Assembly (NCBI RefSeq): GCF_013359755.1
Contig: NZ_JABMCJ010000082.1
Span: 186,001 to 250,000, forward strand
Reading direction: 5' to 3'
DNA: 64,000 bases
DNA from: Tardiphaga robiniae
Lineage (GTDB): Bacteria; Pseudomonadota; Alphaproteobacteria; Rhizobiales; Xanthobacteraceae
In this document: positions 1-8,423 of the stretch, one piece after another
How the letters are laid out: each line of letters begins with the position of its first letter
How positions within the stretch are numbered: the first letter of the stretch is position 1
Program-made: the position numbers and the translations under genes
Notes under the pieces: model-generated
What the model saw: only the letters and a program-made list of their open reading frames with translations
Told to the model about the DNA's origin: nothing
The model's database searches: none

Positions 1-1
1 A

Positions 2-15
2 TTTTAGACTTAAAA
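2..15. promoter_or_regulatory. Palindromic operator candidate, copy A
   Basis: The 14-bp element TTTTAGACTTAAAA has perfect TTTTA/TAAAA arms around a 4-bp centre. It matches six other copies in the first 26 kb of the window. It lies beyond the 3' end of the leftward hydrolase gene, so it probably controls a gene to the left of the window. The match is seen directly; the operator role is inferred. Confidence 0.5.
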
Positions 16-102
16 CAGTTTTCCGCAACTGCGGAGTCTTGGGGCACGCCGAAATTTTCGGCGGAGGATGCGAATTTGCGCAGTTTGTTTAGGCAACCGC
101 GC

Positions 103-921
103 CTAAAGCGTGGCCAGCGCCTTTAGCCGCAGCACCATGGCGGACTGCGGATCGGCCAGTGGTGCGACGGCGGTAAAATGATTTGCGCCGGGAAGCGCCT
201 CGAGGCGCGCGGGAATATGGACACCCCAGGCGTCGACGATGCTTTGGCTCTGCCGCAAATATTCGACACCCTCGTCGCCACCAACCACCGCATCGAGAGA
301 CCCGTGCGAAGGCGCCGGCCAGAACAACGGACTGACCTCACGGGCGCCGGCATCGTTCAAATGCAATGCATTGTTGATCGACGTCGGCACCAGCGGCGCC
401 AGATCGAACAACCCGGAGATCGCATAGGCACCGACAATCAGGTCCTGCGGCAGCGCGGAATCGAGCGCGCGCCAGTCCGTTGCCAGCATGCAGGCCGCGA
501 GATGACCGCCCGCCGAATGGCCCGACACGACGAGCCGCCTGCCGAGCTTCGCCAGCTCGCGGGTCGCCGCACGCATCTGCGCGATGATATTACCGACCGA
601 GACGTTCGGACACAAATCGTAGCTGGGGATCGCCACGCTGATGCCATGGCTGTTCAGCCCGCGCGCCAGATGGCTGAAGAACGAGGCATCCAGCGCCTGC
701 CAGTAGCCACCGTGAATGAAGACGACAATCGGACCTTTGTCGCCAGCGGGAAAGTAGTCGATCGTGTGCCGTGCGCCTGAGCCATATGGAATGGCCCGCA
801 TCTGCACGCCGCTGTCGCGATAGGCTTTGGCGTCCTGTGCCCAGCCGGCGATCAGCGCAGAGCTTTCCGGGACTTTTGCGCGATTGTTGTATTCGGCTTC
901 GAGATCGATCACTGCACTCAC
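103..921 (-). CDS. Alpha/beta hydrolase, arylformamidase/carboxylesterase-like
   Basis: The 272-residue protein has the alpha/beta-hydrolase layout of the kynurenine-formamidase/HSL-type esterases. An oxyanion-hole HGGYW lies at residues 70-74 and a nucleophile elbow GHSAGG at 134-139 (Ser136). Asp215 or Asp216 and His248 are the likely remaining catalytic residues. There is no signal peptide, so it should be cytoplasmic. The start is GTG, 10 bp after the MarR gene stop, so the two genes are probably one leftward transcript. Formamide, amide or ester hydrolysis is likely. The substrate is unknown; placement beside an aromatic catabolic island suggests an aryl ester or N-formyl aryl amine, which is inference. 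Confidence 0.75.
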   Translation of the reverse strand: MSAVIDLEAEYNNRAKVPESSALIAGWAQDAKAYRDSGVQMRAIPYGSGARHTIDYFPAGDKGPIVVFIHGGYWQALDASFFSHLARGLNSHGISVAIPSYDLCPNVSVGNIIAQMRAATRELAKLGRRLVVSGHSAGGHLAACMLATDWRALDSALPQDLIVGAYAISGLFDLAPLVPTSINNALHLNDAGAREVSPLFWPAPSHGSLDAVVGGDEGVEYLRQSQSIVDAWGVHIPARLEALPGANHFTAVAPLADPQSAMVLRLKALATL

Positions 922-931
922 CGCGTCGCGT

Positions 932-1438
932 TTACGGCACCTTGCCGTTCGCTGCCTTTTGCGCCGCTTTCTGCGCAGAAGCCTTGGTCTTGGCCAGTAA
1001 ACGCATCAGTTCGCGGACATCCTTCGGCGCCAGATCCGTGAAGATTTCAGCGATCCAAGTCTCGTGTTCTTCGGCCATCTTGCGGAACTCGGCGCGGCCT
1101 AGTTTGGTAAGCCGTATCACCTGCACCCGACGATCGGTGTCGGAGGTGCGGCGATCAACGTGGCCGGATTCCACGAGACGCTCGACCAGGCCGGTCACGT
1201 TGCCGTTCGACACCATCATCCGCTTCGAGACATCCGACAGGGTCATACCGTCGGGCACCTTGTCGAGCTGGGCCATCAGGTCGAAGCGCGGCAGCGTGAC
1301 ATCGAAGCGCTCGCGCAAGCGGCTGCGGACTTCGCCCTCGATCAAGGTCGTACAGGTCAAGAGCCGGAGCCACAGGCGCAGTTCGTCGCCGTGATCATCG
1401 GGAAGTTCGACGGCCTTGGTCTCGGAATCGAGAATCAT
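932..1438 (-). CDS. MarR-family transcriptional regulator
   Basis: The 168-residue protein has the MarR winged-helix fold. The DNA-binding part spans about residues 50-115, with a recognition helix near 76-92 and the typical wing residues DRR at 102-104. MarR proteins of this kind commonly repress aromatic catabolic genes and are released by aryl-CoA thioesters (CouR and relatives). It is transcribed divergently from the ABC importer genes. A copy of the window's repeated 14-bp palindrome lies in the shared 339-bp intergenic region. It is therefore the most economical candidate to bind all seven palindromes. The lysine/alanine-rich C-terminus (AKTKASAQKAAQKA) is a charged tail of unknown role. 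Confidence 0.9.
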   Translation of the reverse strand: MILDSETKAVELPDDHGDELRLWLRLLTCTTLIEGEVRSRLRERFDVTLPRFDLMAQLDKVPDGMTLSDVSKRMMVSNGNVTGLVERLVESGHVDRRTSDTDRRVQVIRLTKLGRAEFRKMAEEHETWIAEIFTDLAPKDVRELMRLLAKTKASAQKAAQKAANGKVP

Positions 1439-1777
1439 GATGCAATCTTACCTGCTTGAAGCTCCTGCGGCGGCCGAGAGACCGGCAATCCACAATCTCG
1501 TACCGCCCCATACCGATCCTTTGACCTTCAAGGAATTTCCGTCCGACCGCAAGCCAAAACGCCGCAGCCTTGACCGCCGTCGATTTTGAATATTTCTTTA
1601 AGGTTCAAATAAATTGGCCTACGGTTTGCATAGCGTATTCGGCTGATTTCTGACGCCTGGAGGTCATTTACATTGCTTGCGGCTGCGCCCGTCGTGAGCA
1701 TAATCTAGGCAAAAGAACAGAATTCTGGGTTGGCACGTTTTTCGGCTGCCTGTCGCGGCCGAGTGGAGGAGAAGTTA
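1439..1777. other. Divergent intergenic region, MarR gene / ABC importer
   Basis: This 339-bp stretch separates the leftward regulator gene from the rightward binding-protein gene, so it must hold both promoters. The only clear element is the palindrome at 1596-1609, set in a locally AT-rich patch of about 1585-1640. No small ORF in it looks convincing. Confidence 0.7.
1596..1609. promoter_or_regulatory. Palindromic operator candidate, copy B
   Basis: CTTTAAGGTTCAAA, read on the opposite strand as TTTGAACCTTAAAG, is a variant of the repeated palindrome. It lies about 157 bp upstream of the MarR start and 168 bp upstream of the binding-protein start. It could control both divergent units, including autoregulation of the MarR gene. 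Two arm positions differ from the best copies, so the match is weaker. Confidence 0.5.
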
Positions 1778-2953
1778 ATGAAGCAGTCTTTCAAACTGGC
1801 CGGTTTGGCCGCCCTGATGATGAGCGTTTCGGCCATCCCGGCCATGGCGCAGGAAAAGATCAAGGTCGGCGTGATCGTGTCGCTGTCGGGCGCCGGTGCC
1901 GTGCTCGGCCAGCAGGCGCGCGACGGCTTCAACCTCGCCGTCAAGGATCTCGGCGGCAAGATGGGCGGCAAGGATGTCGAAGTCATCGTCGTCGATGACG
2001 AACTCAAGCCGGACGTCGCCGTCACCAAGGTCAAAGGCCTTCTGGAGCGCGACAAGGTCGACTTCGTGGTCGGCCCGATCTTTTCCAACATCCTGGGTGC
2101 GATCCACAAGCCGGTCACCGAGAACAAGACCTTCCTGATCTCGCCGAATGCCGGTCCGTCGAGCTACGCGGGCAAGGAGTGCAATCCGTACTTCTATGTG
2201 ACGTCGTATCAGAACGATCAGATCCACCAGATCCTCGGTAATGTCGCCCAGAAGCGTGGCTACAAGAAGATCTATCTGATGACCCCGAACTATCAGGCCG
2301 GCAAGGATTTCGTCGCCGGCGTGAAGATGGACTTCAAGGGCGAGATCCTTGAGGAATCCTTCATCCCGCTCGGCACGCTCGACTTCCAGGCCGAGCTCTC
2401 CAAGATCGCATCGATGAAGCCTGACGCCGTGCTCACCTTCATGCCGGGCGGCATGGGCGTGAACCTCGTCAAGCAGTACAAGCAGGCCGGCCTGCTCGAC
2501 CGCATTCCGTTCCTGTCGACCTTCACCGTCGATGAATCGACGCTGCCGGCGCAGCAGGACGCGGCGATCGGCATGTTCGGTGGCTCGAACTGGGCACCGA
2601 CCCTCGACACTCCGCAGAACAAGAAGTTCGTGGCAGAATACGAGAAGGCCTATAACAGCGTGCCGGCAACCTACGCCTTCCAGTCCTATGACGCGGCCAT
2701 GCTGATCAATAGCGCCGTCGTTGCCGTGAAGGGCGACCTCTCGGACAAGGCCAAGGTGGCTGCAGCCATGAAGAAGGCCGACTTCCCGTCGATCCGCGGC
2801 GGCTTCAAGTTCAGCAACAACGGCTATCCCGTTCAGGACTTCTTCCTGACCAAGGTGGCCAAGCGCGCTGACGGCAAGTTCCAGACCGAGATCGTCGAGA
2901 AGGTGTTCTCGAACTACGGCGATCGCTACGCCAAGGACTGCGCTGCGCAGTAA
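1778..2953 (+). CDS. ABC importer substrate-binding protein (branched-chain/aromatic acid type)
   Basis: The 391-residue type I periplasmic binding protein has a Sec signal peptide (residues 1-24, cut after AMA). The mature N-terminus EKIKVGVIVSLSGAGAVLGQ is typical of the LivJ/HBP/CouP group. Within this family, proteins from Rhodopseudomonas bind benzoate, hydroxybenzoates or p-coumarate as well as amino acids. An ATG at 1778 preceded by a GGAGGAG-type ribosome site decides the start; a longer in-frame reading from 1730 has no such site. The permease and ATPase genes of the same importer follow. An aromatic acid ligand is inferred from the neighbouring catabolic genes. Confidence 0.88.
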   Translation: MKQSFKLAGLAALMMSVSAIPAMAQEKIKVGVIVSLSGAGAVLGQQARDGFNLAVKDLGGKMGGKDVEVIVVDDELKPDVAVTKVKGLLERDKVDFVVGPIFSNILGAIHKPVTENKTFLISPNAGPSSYAGKECNPYFYVTSYQNDQIHQILGNVAQKRGYKKIYLMTPNYQAGKDFVAGVKMDFKGEILEESFIPLGTLDFQAELSKIASMKPDAVLTFMPGGMGVNLVKQYKQAGLLDRIPFLSTFTVDESTLPAQQDAAIGMFGGSNWAPTLDTPQNKKFVAEYEKAYNSVPATYAFQSYDAAMLINSAVVAVKGDLSDKAKVAAAMKKADFPSIRGGFKFSNNGYPVQDFFLTKVAKRADGKFQTEIVEKVFSNYGDRYAKDCAAQ

Positions 2954-2973
2954 TCGCCCTGGCGATCACTCAT

Positions 2974-3014
2974 CACCGGGCCGTTGCCGCGAAGGCGGGA
3001 CGGCCCGGTGTTTT
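2974..3014 (+). terminator. Hairpin between binding-protein and permease genes
   Basis: An 11-bp perfect inverted repeat, CACCGGGCCGT / ACGGCCCGGTG, is followed directly by TTTT. It sits inside the importer operon, just after the binding-protein gene. It probably acts as a partial terminator or 3' stabiliser that gives more binding protein than membrane components. Confidence 0.75.
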
Positions 3015-3055
3015 ATCGGCCCGTGTTTATCTCAGTATAGAAACCAAGTTATCTG

Positions 3056-3976
3056 ATGACCCTCACGCTTGCCCTCGTCCAGATCCTGAACGGCCTGCAG
3101 TTCGGATTGATCCTGTTCCTGATCGCCGCCGGCCTCACGCTGGTGTTCGGCGTCATGGACTTCATCAATCTTGCACATGGCGTGCAATACATGGTCGGCG
3201 CCTATCTGGTCGCCGCCTTCACCGCCATGACAGGAAGTTTCGTCGCCGGCCTCGCACTGGCGCTACCAGCAGCCCTGATTTTCGGGCTCCTGCTGGAGGT
3301 CCTGATCTTTCGACATTTGTATGATCGCGACCATCTCGATCAGGTGCTCGCCACCTTTGGGGTCATCATCTTCCTCAATCAGGCCGTGAAATATATCTGG
3401 GGCGCTGCGCCGCTAAATGTTTCAATTCCTGACGCGCTGTCGGGCGCTGTCGAGATCACCGACGGCATGCTCTATCCGGTGTGGCGTCTCGTCATCATCG
3501 CCGTCGGTCTTGCTGTCGGCCTCGCGCTGTATCTCGTCGTCAACAAGACCAAGCTTGGCATGCTCGTGCGTGCCGGCGCCAGCAATGCTGCCATGGTCTC
3601 CGCGCTCGGCGTCAACATCCGCCTGCTGTTCACCATCGTGTTCGGCGTCGGCGCCATGCTCGCGGGCTTCGCCGGCGCCATGGTTGCACCGATCCTCTCG
3701 GTGGAGCCCGGCATGGGCGACAACGTACTCATTCTTGCTTTCGTGGTGATCGTCATCGGCGGCATCGGCTCGATCCGCGGTGCCTTCATCGCGGCCCTGC
3801 TGATCGGTCTCGTCGATACGCTCGGACGTTTCTTCGCGCCCACGCTGCTCAAGCTGCTGCTCGATCCCTCGGCGGCCAGCCAGACCGGCCGCGCCATTGC
3901 GCCGATGCTGATTTATATCCTGATGGCTGCGGTGCTGTTCTTCCGGCCATCCGGCCTGTTCCCGTCCAAGCAATAA
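3056..3976 (+). CDS. Branched-chain/aromatic-type ABC importer permease (LivH-like)
   Basis: The 306-residue, strongly hydrophobic protein has about eight predicted membrane segments. It carries the family N-terminus LNGLQFGLILFLIAAGLTLVFG and the later GGIGSIRGAF segment that contacts the ATPase. It forms the membrane channel with the LivM-like partner encoded 12 bp downstream. It follows the internal hairpin after the binding-protein gene. The family assignment is secure; the transported compound is not known. Confidence 0.9.
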   Translation: MTLTLALVQILNGLQFGLILFLIAAGLTLVFGVMDFINLAHGVQYMVGAYLVAAFTAMTGSFVAGLALALPAALIFGLLLEVLIFRHLYDRDHLDQVLATFGVIIFLNQAVKYIWGAAPLNVSIPDALSGAVEITDGMLYPVWRLVIIAVGLAVGLALYLVVNKTKLGMLVRAGASNAAMVSALGVNIRLLFTIVFGVGAMLAGFAGAMVAPILSVEPGMGDNVLILAFVVIVIGGIGSIRGAFIAALLIGLVDTLGRFFAPTLLKLLLDPSAASQTGRAIAPMLIYILMAAVLFFRPSGLFPSKQ

Positions 3977-3988
3977 CGGGAGCAGACC

Positions 3989-4978
3989 ATGAACAATCTC
4001 GTCGACCTCGACACCCCCGCTTCGCCTGCCCTCGCAACGCCGCCGCGTGCCAGCCGGGCCTATGTACTACCGTTGATCGTTTTCGCGATCTTTGCCCTGG
4101 TGCCGCTCTCGGCGCTGTGGGGATCGCAGAGCTTCATCCTCGCGCTGGTCACACGCATCATGATCTTGGCGCTGGCCGCCATGTCGCTCGATCTGCTGAT
4201 CGGCTACGGCGCCATGATCTCATTCGGCCATGCCGCCTATGTCGGCCTCGGCGCCTACAGTGTTGCGATCCTCGCCAGCCACGGCATCACCGACGGCTTC
4301 ATCCAGCTTGCGGTGGCGCTCGGTGTCTCGCTCATCTTCGCTCTCTTCACAGGCGCAATCTCGCTGCGGACCAAGGGCGTCTATTTCATCATGATCACGC
4401 TGGCTTTCGGCCAGATGCTGTTCTTCCTCGGCACTTCGCTGGCTGCCTATGGCGGTGACGACGGGCTAACACTGGCATCGCGCAGCATGTTCTTCGGCTC
4501 GAAGTTCCTGAAGAACGATGTGGCGATGTATTACGTCGCCTTCGGCGTGCTGCTCGGCGCTTATCTGCTGCTCCGCGCCATCGTCGCGTCACGCTTCGGT
4601 CGGGTGCTACGCGGCATTCGCGAGAATCCCGTGCGCATGGAAGCGATCGGCTTTGCGCCCTATCGTTATCAGCTCACCGCCTACGTCATTGCGGGCATGA
4701 TCGCCGGCGTGTCCGGGTTTCTGCTTGCCAACCAGACTGAGTTTGTCAGTCCGGCCTATACGGCCTGGCAACGCTCCGGCGACCTGATTTTCGTACTGGT
4801 CCTTGGCGGCCTCGGCTCGCTGCATGGCGCAATCATCGGCGCAGCCGTATTCAGCCTGCTGGCGGACATCCTGTCGCATTACACGGAAAACTGGGCGCTG
4901 ATCTTCGGACCCATTCTCATTCTCGTTGTGCTCTATGCACGCGGGGGCATCACCGGCCTGTTCGGGAGCAAATTATGA
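3989..4978 (+). CDS. Branched-chain/aromatic-type ABC importer permease (LivM-like)
   Basis: The 329-residue membrane protein is the second permease. A short soluble N-terminus is followed by repeated hydrophobic segments, the family signature MSLDLLIGYGAMISFGHAAY and the cytoplasmic coupling segment GGLGSLHGAIIGA. A ribosome site (GGGAGCAGACC) precedes its ATG. Its 3' end overlaps the next gene by ATGA, which implies translational coupling with the ATPase. Confidence 0.9.
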   Translation: MNNLVDLDTPASPALATPPRASRAYVLPLIVFAIFALVPLSALWGSQSFILALVTRIMILALAAMSLDLLIGYGAMISFGHAAYVGLGAYSVAILASHGITDGFIQLAVALGVSLIFALFTGAISLRTKGVYFIMITLAFGQMLFFLGTSLAAYGGDDGLTLASRSMFFGSKFLKNDVAMYYVAFGVLLGAYLLLRAIVASRFGRVLRGIRENPVRMEAIGFAPYRYQLTAYVIAGMIAGVSGFLLANQTEFVSPAYTAWQRSGDLIFVLVLGGLGSLHGAIIGAAVFSLLADILSHYTENWALIFGPILILVVLYARGGITGLFGSKL

Positions 4979-5727
4979 GTAACGCTCCGCTTCAGTTGCA
5001 GAACATCTGCAAGAACTACGGCGCGCTACGCGTCACCGACGATGTGTCGCTGAACATCGAAGCCGGCGAGTTGCACGCCATCATCGGCCCCAACGGTGCC
5101 GGCAAGACCACGCTGATCCACCAGATCTCCGGTCATGCACAATCAGACTCCGGCCGTATCATCTTCGATGGACAGGACGTTTCGCGTTTGCCGATGGCGG
5201 AGCGCGCGCGGATGGGCCTGGTGCGCTCGTTCCAGATCACCTCGATCCTGCCACGCTTCTCGGCGCTGGAGAATGTCGCCATCGCTGTTCAGGCACGCAG
5301 CGGCTCGAGCTTCAGTTTCTTAGGCAATGCATCCAAGGAGCCGGCGCTGAACGACACCGCCATGACCCTGCTGTCGCGCTTCGGCCTCGCCGCTCGCGCA
5401 GGCGTGCCGGCCGGGCAGATGTCGCATGGCGAGAAACGCCAGCTCGAAATCGCCATTGCGCTGGCTGCAAAGCCGAAGCTGCTGCTGCTCGACGAACCGC
5501 TCGCCGGCACCAGCCACGATGAATCGCAGCGACTGATCAACACGTTGCAGGAGCTGCGCAAGGAGCTTCCCATCGTGCTGATCGAACACGATATGGACGC
5601 CGTCTTCGCGCTGGCTGACCGGGTCTCGGTCCTGGTTTATGGCCGCATCATTGCGTCCGGTTCGCCGCAGAGCATTCGTGACAATGCGGAAGTGCGCGCC
5701 GCCTATCTCGGCGAGGAGGCCGCCTGA
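4975..5727 (+). CDS. ABC importer ATPase (LivG-like)
   Basis: The 250-residue ATPase has Walker A GPNGAGKTT at 38-46, signature MSHGEKRQ at 149-156 and Walker B LLLLDEP at 169-175, with the H-loop EHDMDAVF further on. The signature motif has SHGEK instead of the usual SGGE; LivG-type proteins often show SHGEQR, so it is probably functional. The gene overlaps livM-like by 4 bp and abuts the second ATPase gene by TGATG. Confidence 0.9.
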   Translation: MSNAPLQLQNICKNYGALRVTDDVSLNIEAGELHAIIGPNGAGKTTLIHQISGHAQSDSGRIIFDGQDVSRLPMAERARMGLVRSFQITSILPRFSALENVAIAVQARSGSSFSFLGNASKEPALNDTAMTLLSRFGLAARAGVPAGQMSHGEKRQLEIAIALAAKPKLLLLDEPLAGTSHDESQRLINTLQELRKELPIVLIEHDMDAVFALADRVSVLVYGRIIASGSPQSIRDNAEVRAAYLGEEAA

Positions 5728-6425
5728 TGCTCTCAGTCTCAAATCTCCAGGCGGCTTACGGCGCGGCCAAGGTGCTGTTCGATATCTCGCTCACCATCAA
5801 TGCCGGTGAAGTCGTTACCCTGCTCGGCCGCAACGGCATGGGCAAGACCACCACGATCAACGCCATCATGGGCCTGATTCATCCGACCGGCGGCACCGTC
5901 ACCTTCGACGACAAGCCGATGGGCGGTTTGCCGTCCTATCGCATCGCCCAGGCAGGCATCGGTCTCGTGCCCGAGGGCCGCCAGATCTTCCCGACGCTGA
6001 CCGTCGAGGAAAACCTGGTTGCCACCGCCGCCGTGCGGCATCCGCCGGCACGCTGGACGCTGGACAAGATCTACGAGCTGTTTCCGCGCCTCAAGGAACG
6101 TCGCAGCAATCTCGGCACGCAGTTGTCGGGGGGCGAGCAGCAGATGCTGGCCGTCGGCCGCGCGCTGATGACCAATCCGAAGCTGCTCATTCTCGATGAG
6201 GCCACCGAAGGCCTCGCCCCGCTCATTCGCCTTGAGATCTGGAATTGCCTGAAGAAGCTCAAGGCCGAGCGTCAGTCCATTCTGGTCATCGACAAGAATG
6301 TCGATGCGCTCGCCGGCTTCGCCGATCGTCATGTAGTGATCGAAAAGGGCCGCGTCGTGTGGACCGGCACATCCGAGCAACTGAAGAGCGACTCCACCGT
6401 GAAGGACCGTTTCCTCCACGTTTGA
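5727..6425 (+). CDS. ABC importer ATPase (LivF-like)
   Basis: The 232-residue ATPase has Walker A GRNGMGKTT, signature LSGGEQQMLAVGRAL and Walker B LLILDEATEGLAP, all typical of LivF. The D-loop region reads DEATEGLAP and the usual H-loop histidine is replaced by asparagine (IDKNVDAL in place of the more common EQN/EHD pattern), which is common in LivF proteins. Its ATG overlaps the stop of the preceding ATPase by one base. It completes the five-component importer. Confidence 0.9.
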   Translation: MLSVSNLQAAYGAAKVLFDISLTINAGEVVTLLGRNGMGKTTTINAIMGLIHPTGGTVTFDDKPMGGLPSYRIAQAGIGLVPEGRQIFPTLTVEENLVATAAVRHPPARWTLDKIYELFPRLKERRSNLGTQLSGGEQQMLAVGRALMTNPKLLILDEATEGLAPLIRLEIWNCLKKLKAERQSILVIDKNVDALAGFADRHVVIEKGRVVWTGTSEQLKSDSTVKDRFLHV

Positions 6426-6485
6426 TCAACTGTTTTCGAGTACCACCCGACGCGTCGTAATGCGTGACCCAAGGAAGGACCAACC

Positions 6486-6941
6486 ATGAAGACCGAGATC
6501 GCCGGCATCACCCGCGCCAATGAAGGCATGCAGGGCATCACCTGGAACATCCTCGGCCAGACCTATGTGCCGAAGAACTGCACCGAGGATTCGTTCTCGT
6601 GGCACGCCACTTTCCCGCCCGGCACCTTCGTGCCGCCGCACATCCATCCCGACCAGGATGAGTATCTCTACATTCTCGAAGGCAAGCTCGACTTCTTCCT
6701 CGGCGGCTCCGAAACTTCGGCCACGCCGGGCGATCTGGTGCGCCTGCAGCGCGGAATTCCGCACGGCATCTTCAACAAGTCCGATCAGAACGCGAAGGTG
6801 CTGTTCTGGGTCTCGCCGAGCCGCCGGCTCTATGACCTGTTCTGGGCGATCCACAATATGAAGGAACAGAAGCCCGAGGACGTGGTGGCGCTCGCCGCCG
6901 AATACAACATCCACTTCCTGCCGCCGCCTCCCGGCGCGTAA
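6486..6941 (+). CDS. Single-domain cupin protein (paralogue 1)
   Basis: The 151-residue protein carries both cupin motifs. Motif 1 is HIHPDQDEYLYILEG (two His and Glu for metal) and motif 2 is GDLVRLQRGIPHGIFN, with the third His. A metal ion and an oxygenase, isomerase or binding role are therefore possible. It follows the importer operon by 60 bp with its own ribosome site (GGAAGG) and ends before a perfect bidirectional terminator. A clear paralogue lies at 14083-14532, sharing TWNILGQ, the motif 2 block, LFWVSP and NFLPP/HFLPP. The substrate cannot be told from sequence. Confidence 0.85.
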   Translation: MKTEIAGITRANEGMQGITWNILGQTYVPKNCTEDSFSWHATFPPGTFVPPHIHPDQDEYLYILEGKLDFFLGGSETSATPGDLVRLQRGIPHGIFNKSDQNAKVLFWVSPSRRLYDLFWAIHNMKEQKPEDVVALAAEYNIHFLPPPPGA

Positions 6942-6973
6942 GGCGCGGCGCTTTTAGCTTCAGACACCAACGC

Positions 6974-7002
6974 AAAATGGCCGGGCAAAGCCCGGCCATT
7001 TT
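6974..7002. terminator. Bidirectional terminator between convergent genes
   Basis: AAAATGGCCGGGC and GCCCGGCCATTTT form a perfect 13-bp inverted repeat with a 3-base loop. Runs of A and T flank the GC core, so it can terminate both the rightward cupin transcript and the leftward monooxygenase transcript. Confidence 0.88.
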
Positions 7003-7035
7003 CGTATCAACTTGATCGCGCGTGTAGCGGTTGGA

Positions 7036-8286
7036 TCAGCCGTTCACCACCGCTAGCCCGGGCTGCGCAGCAAAGCCAGCCTTGTGCGCATAGCCCTTCA
7101 CAATCGCTTCACGCTGCGCGTAGCTCAGAACGTTCTCGACATTGTCGAAGCCATCCGGCGCGATCTGCTCGACAGCATCGATCACGCCTTCCGGACCGCC
7201 TCGGCGGTTGGAGCGCACGATCTCCGCGGTCATCGGCAGGCGCTTGCGCTCATAGGCCATCAGCGCCTGGCGCGGATGTTCGGCATGGGCCAGCGAGTCG
7301 GCCAGCGCGCGCGCATCGAGGATCGCCTGCGAGGCGCCGTTGGAGCCGACCGGATACATCGGGTGTGCGGCGTCACCAAGCAGCGTGACGCGGCCGCCTG
7401 ACCAGTATGGCAGTGGATCGCGGTCGCAGCAGGGATACTCCCAGAATTCCGGCGTCGCCGTGATCAGCGCGGGCACGTCGATATGCGGCACATTGAAACG
7501 CGCCACATGCGGCATCAATTCGTCGCGCTTGCCGGGGCGTGACCAGTCCTCGCGGCGCGGCGGCAATGTGCCACCCTCGCCGGTCTTCACCAGCACCGCC
7601 CAGTTGGTCAGCCGGTTGCCCGGCGTCTCACCCTCGGCGATCGGATAGACCACAACCTTGGCATGGAGACCACCGGCGACGATCATCGAATTTCCGGTCA
7701 GGAAGGCCGGCCAATCGCGCGCACCGCGCCACAGCATCAGGCCATTCCAGACCGGATGTCCTTCATTCGGGAACAGCGTGCTCCGAACCTTGGAGTGGAT
7801 ACCGTCAGCGCCAATCAGGATATCGCCGCGCGCGGTTTCGACATGGTTGTTATTGCGATCGAAGAAATAAGCGGTGACACCACCTTCGTCTTGCGTGAAG
7901 TGACCCAGGCGACGACCGGTGTGAATCGCCTCGGCGCCAAGGCGCTCTTCCACCGCACGATGGATCGCACTCTGCAGGCGGCCGCGATGGATCGAGAATT
8001 GCGGCACGTCATGGCCGGCGCCGAAGCCGCGCTTCTCGCGCCAGACTTCCTGCCCGTGACGGTTGAGATAATGCAGCTCATCGGTGCGTATCGCCACCGC
8101 ATCGAGGCGATCGAGCAGACCGAGACCAGCGAGTTCGCGGATCGCGTGTGGCAGCGTGTTGATGCCAACGCCGAGTTCGCGGATTGAGTCAGCCTGTTCG
8201 TAGAGTTCGCAATTGATGCCCCGCGCCCGCAGCATCAAGGCGGTGGTCAGACCGCCAACGCCGCCGCCCACGATGATTGCTTTCAT
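7036..8286 (-). CDS. FAD-dependent aromatic hydroxylase (PhzS / 3-hydroxybenzoate hydroxylase-like)
   Basis: The 416-residue class A flavoprotein monooxygenase has the N-terminal FAD motif GGGVGG at 7-12, the middle DG motif in IGADGIHS and the second FAD motif GDAAHP at 304-309. The N-terminal region (RELGVGINTLPHAIRELAGLG) resembles PhzS-type and hydroxybenzoate hydroxylase-type enzymes. These use NAD(P)H and oxygen to hydroxylate an aromatic acid. It is transcribed toward the cupin and separated by a terminator. No palindrome copy precedes it; the next gene upstream lies beyond a repeat element. The specific ring substrate is unknown. Confidence 0.82.
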   Translation of the reverse strand: MKAIIVGGGVGGLTTALMLRARGINCELYEQADSIRELGVGINTLPHAIRELAGLGLLDRLDAVAIRTDELHYLNRHGQEVWREKRGFGAGHDVPQFSIHRGRLQSAIHRAVEERLGAEAIHTGRRLGHFTQDEGGVTAYFFDRNNNHVETARGDILIGADGIHSKVRSTLFPNEGHPVWNGLMLWRGARDWPAFLTGNSMIVAGGLHAKVVVYPIAEGETPGNRLTNWAVLVKTGEGGTLPPRREDWSRPGKRDELMPHVARFNVPHIDVPALITATPEFWEYPCCDRDPLPYWSGGRVTLLGDAAHPMYPVGSNGASQAILDARALADSLAHAEHPRQALMAYERKRLPMTAEIVRSNRRGGPEGVIDAVEQIAPDGFDNVENVLSYAQREAIVKGYAHKAGFAAQPGLAVVNG

Positions 8287-8313
8287 CAGCTCAACTCCAC
8301 TCGATACAATGCC

Positions 8314-8394
8314 GTAAGATAGGTAGAGCCCTTGCGAAACCCATCAACGATACGCGCCGCAGTCATGGGTTTCGCTTCGCTCTACCCATCCTAC
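8314..8394. repeat. Intergenic palindromic repeat (GGTAGAGC...GCTCTACC type)
   Basis: The left arm (8314-8344) reads roughly GTAAGATAGGTAGAGC then GCGAAACCCAT. The right arm (8365-8394) reads ATGGGTTTCG then GCTCTACCCATCCTAC, forming a long imperfect inverted repeat. This is a repeat type I recognise from many alphaproteobacterial intergenic regions. It separates two leftward genes. Confidence 0.7.
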
Positions 8395-8423
8395 GTTTGT
8401 GATCAATAAACTCGCATGCCCAG

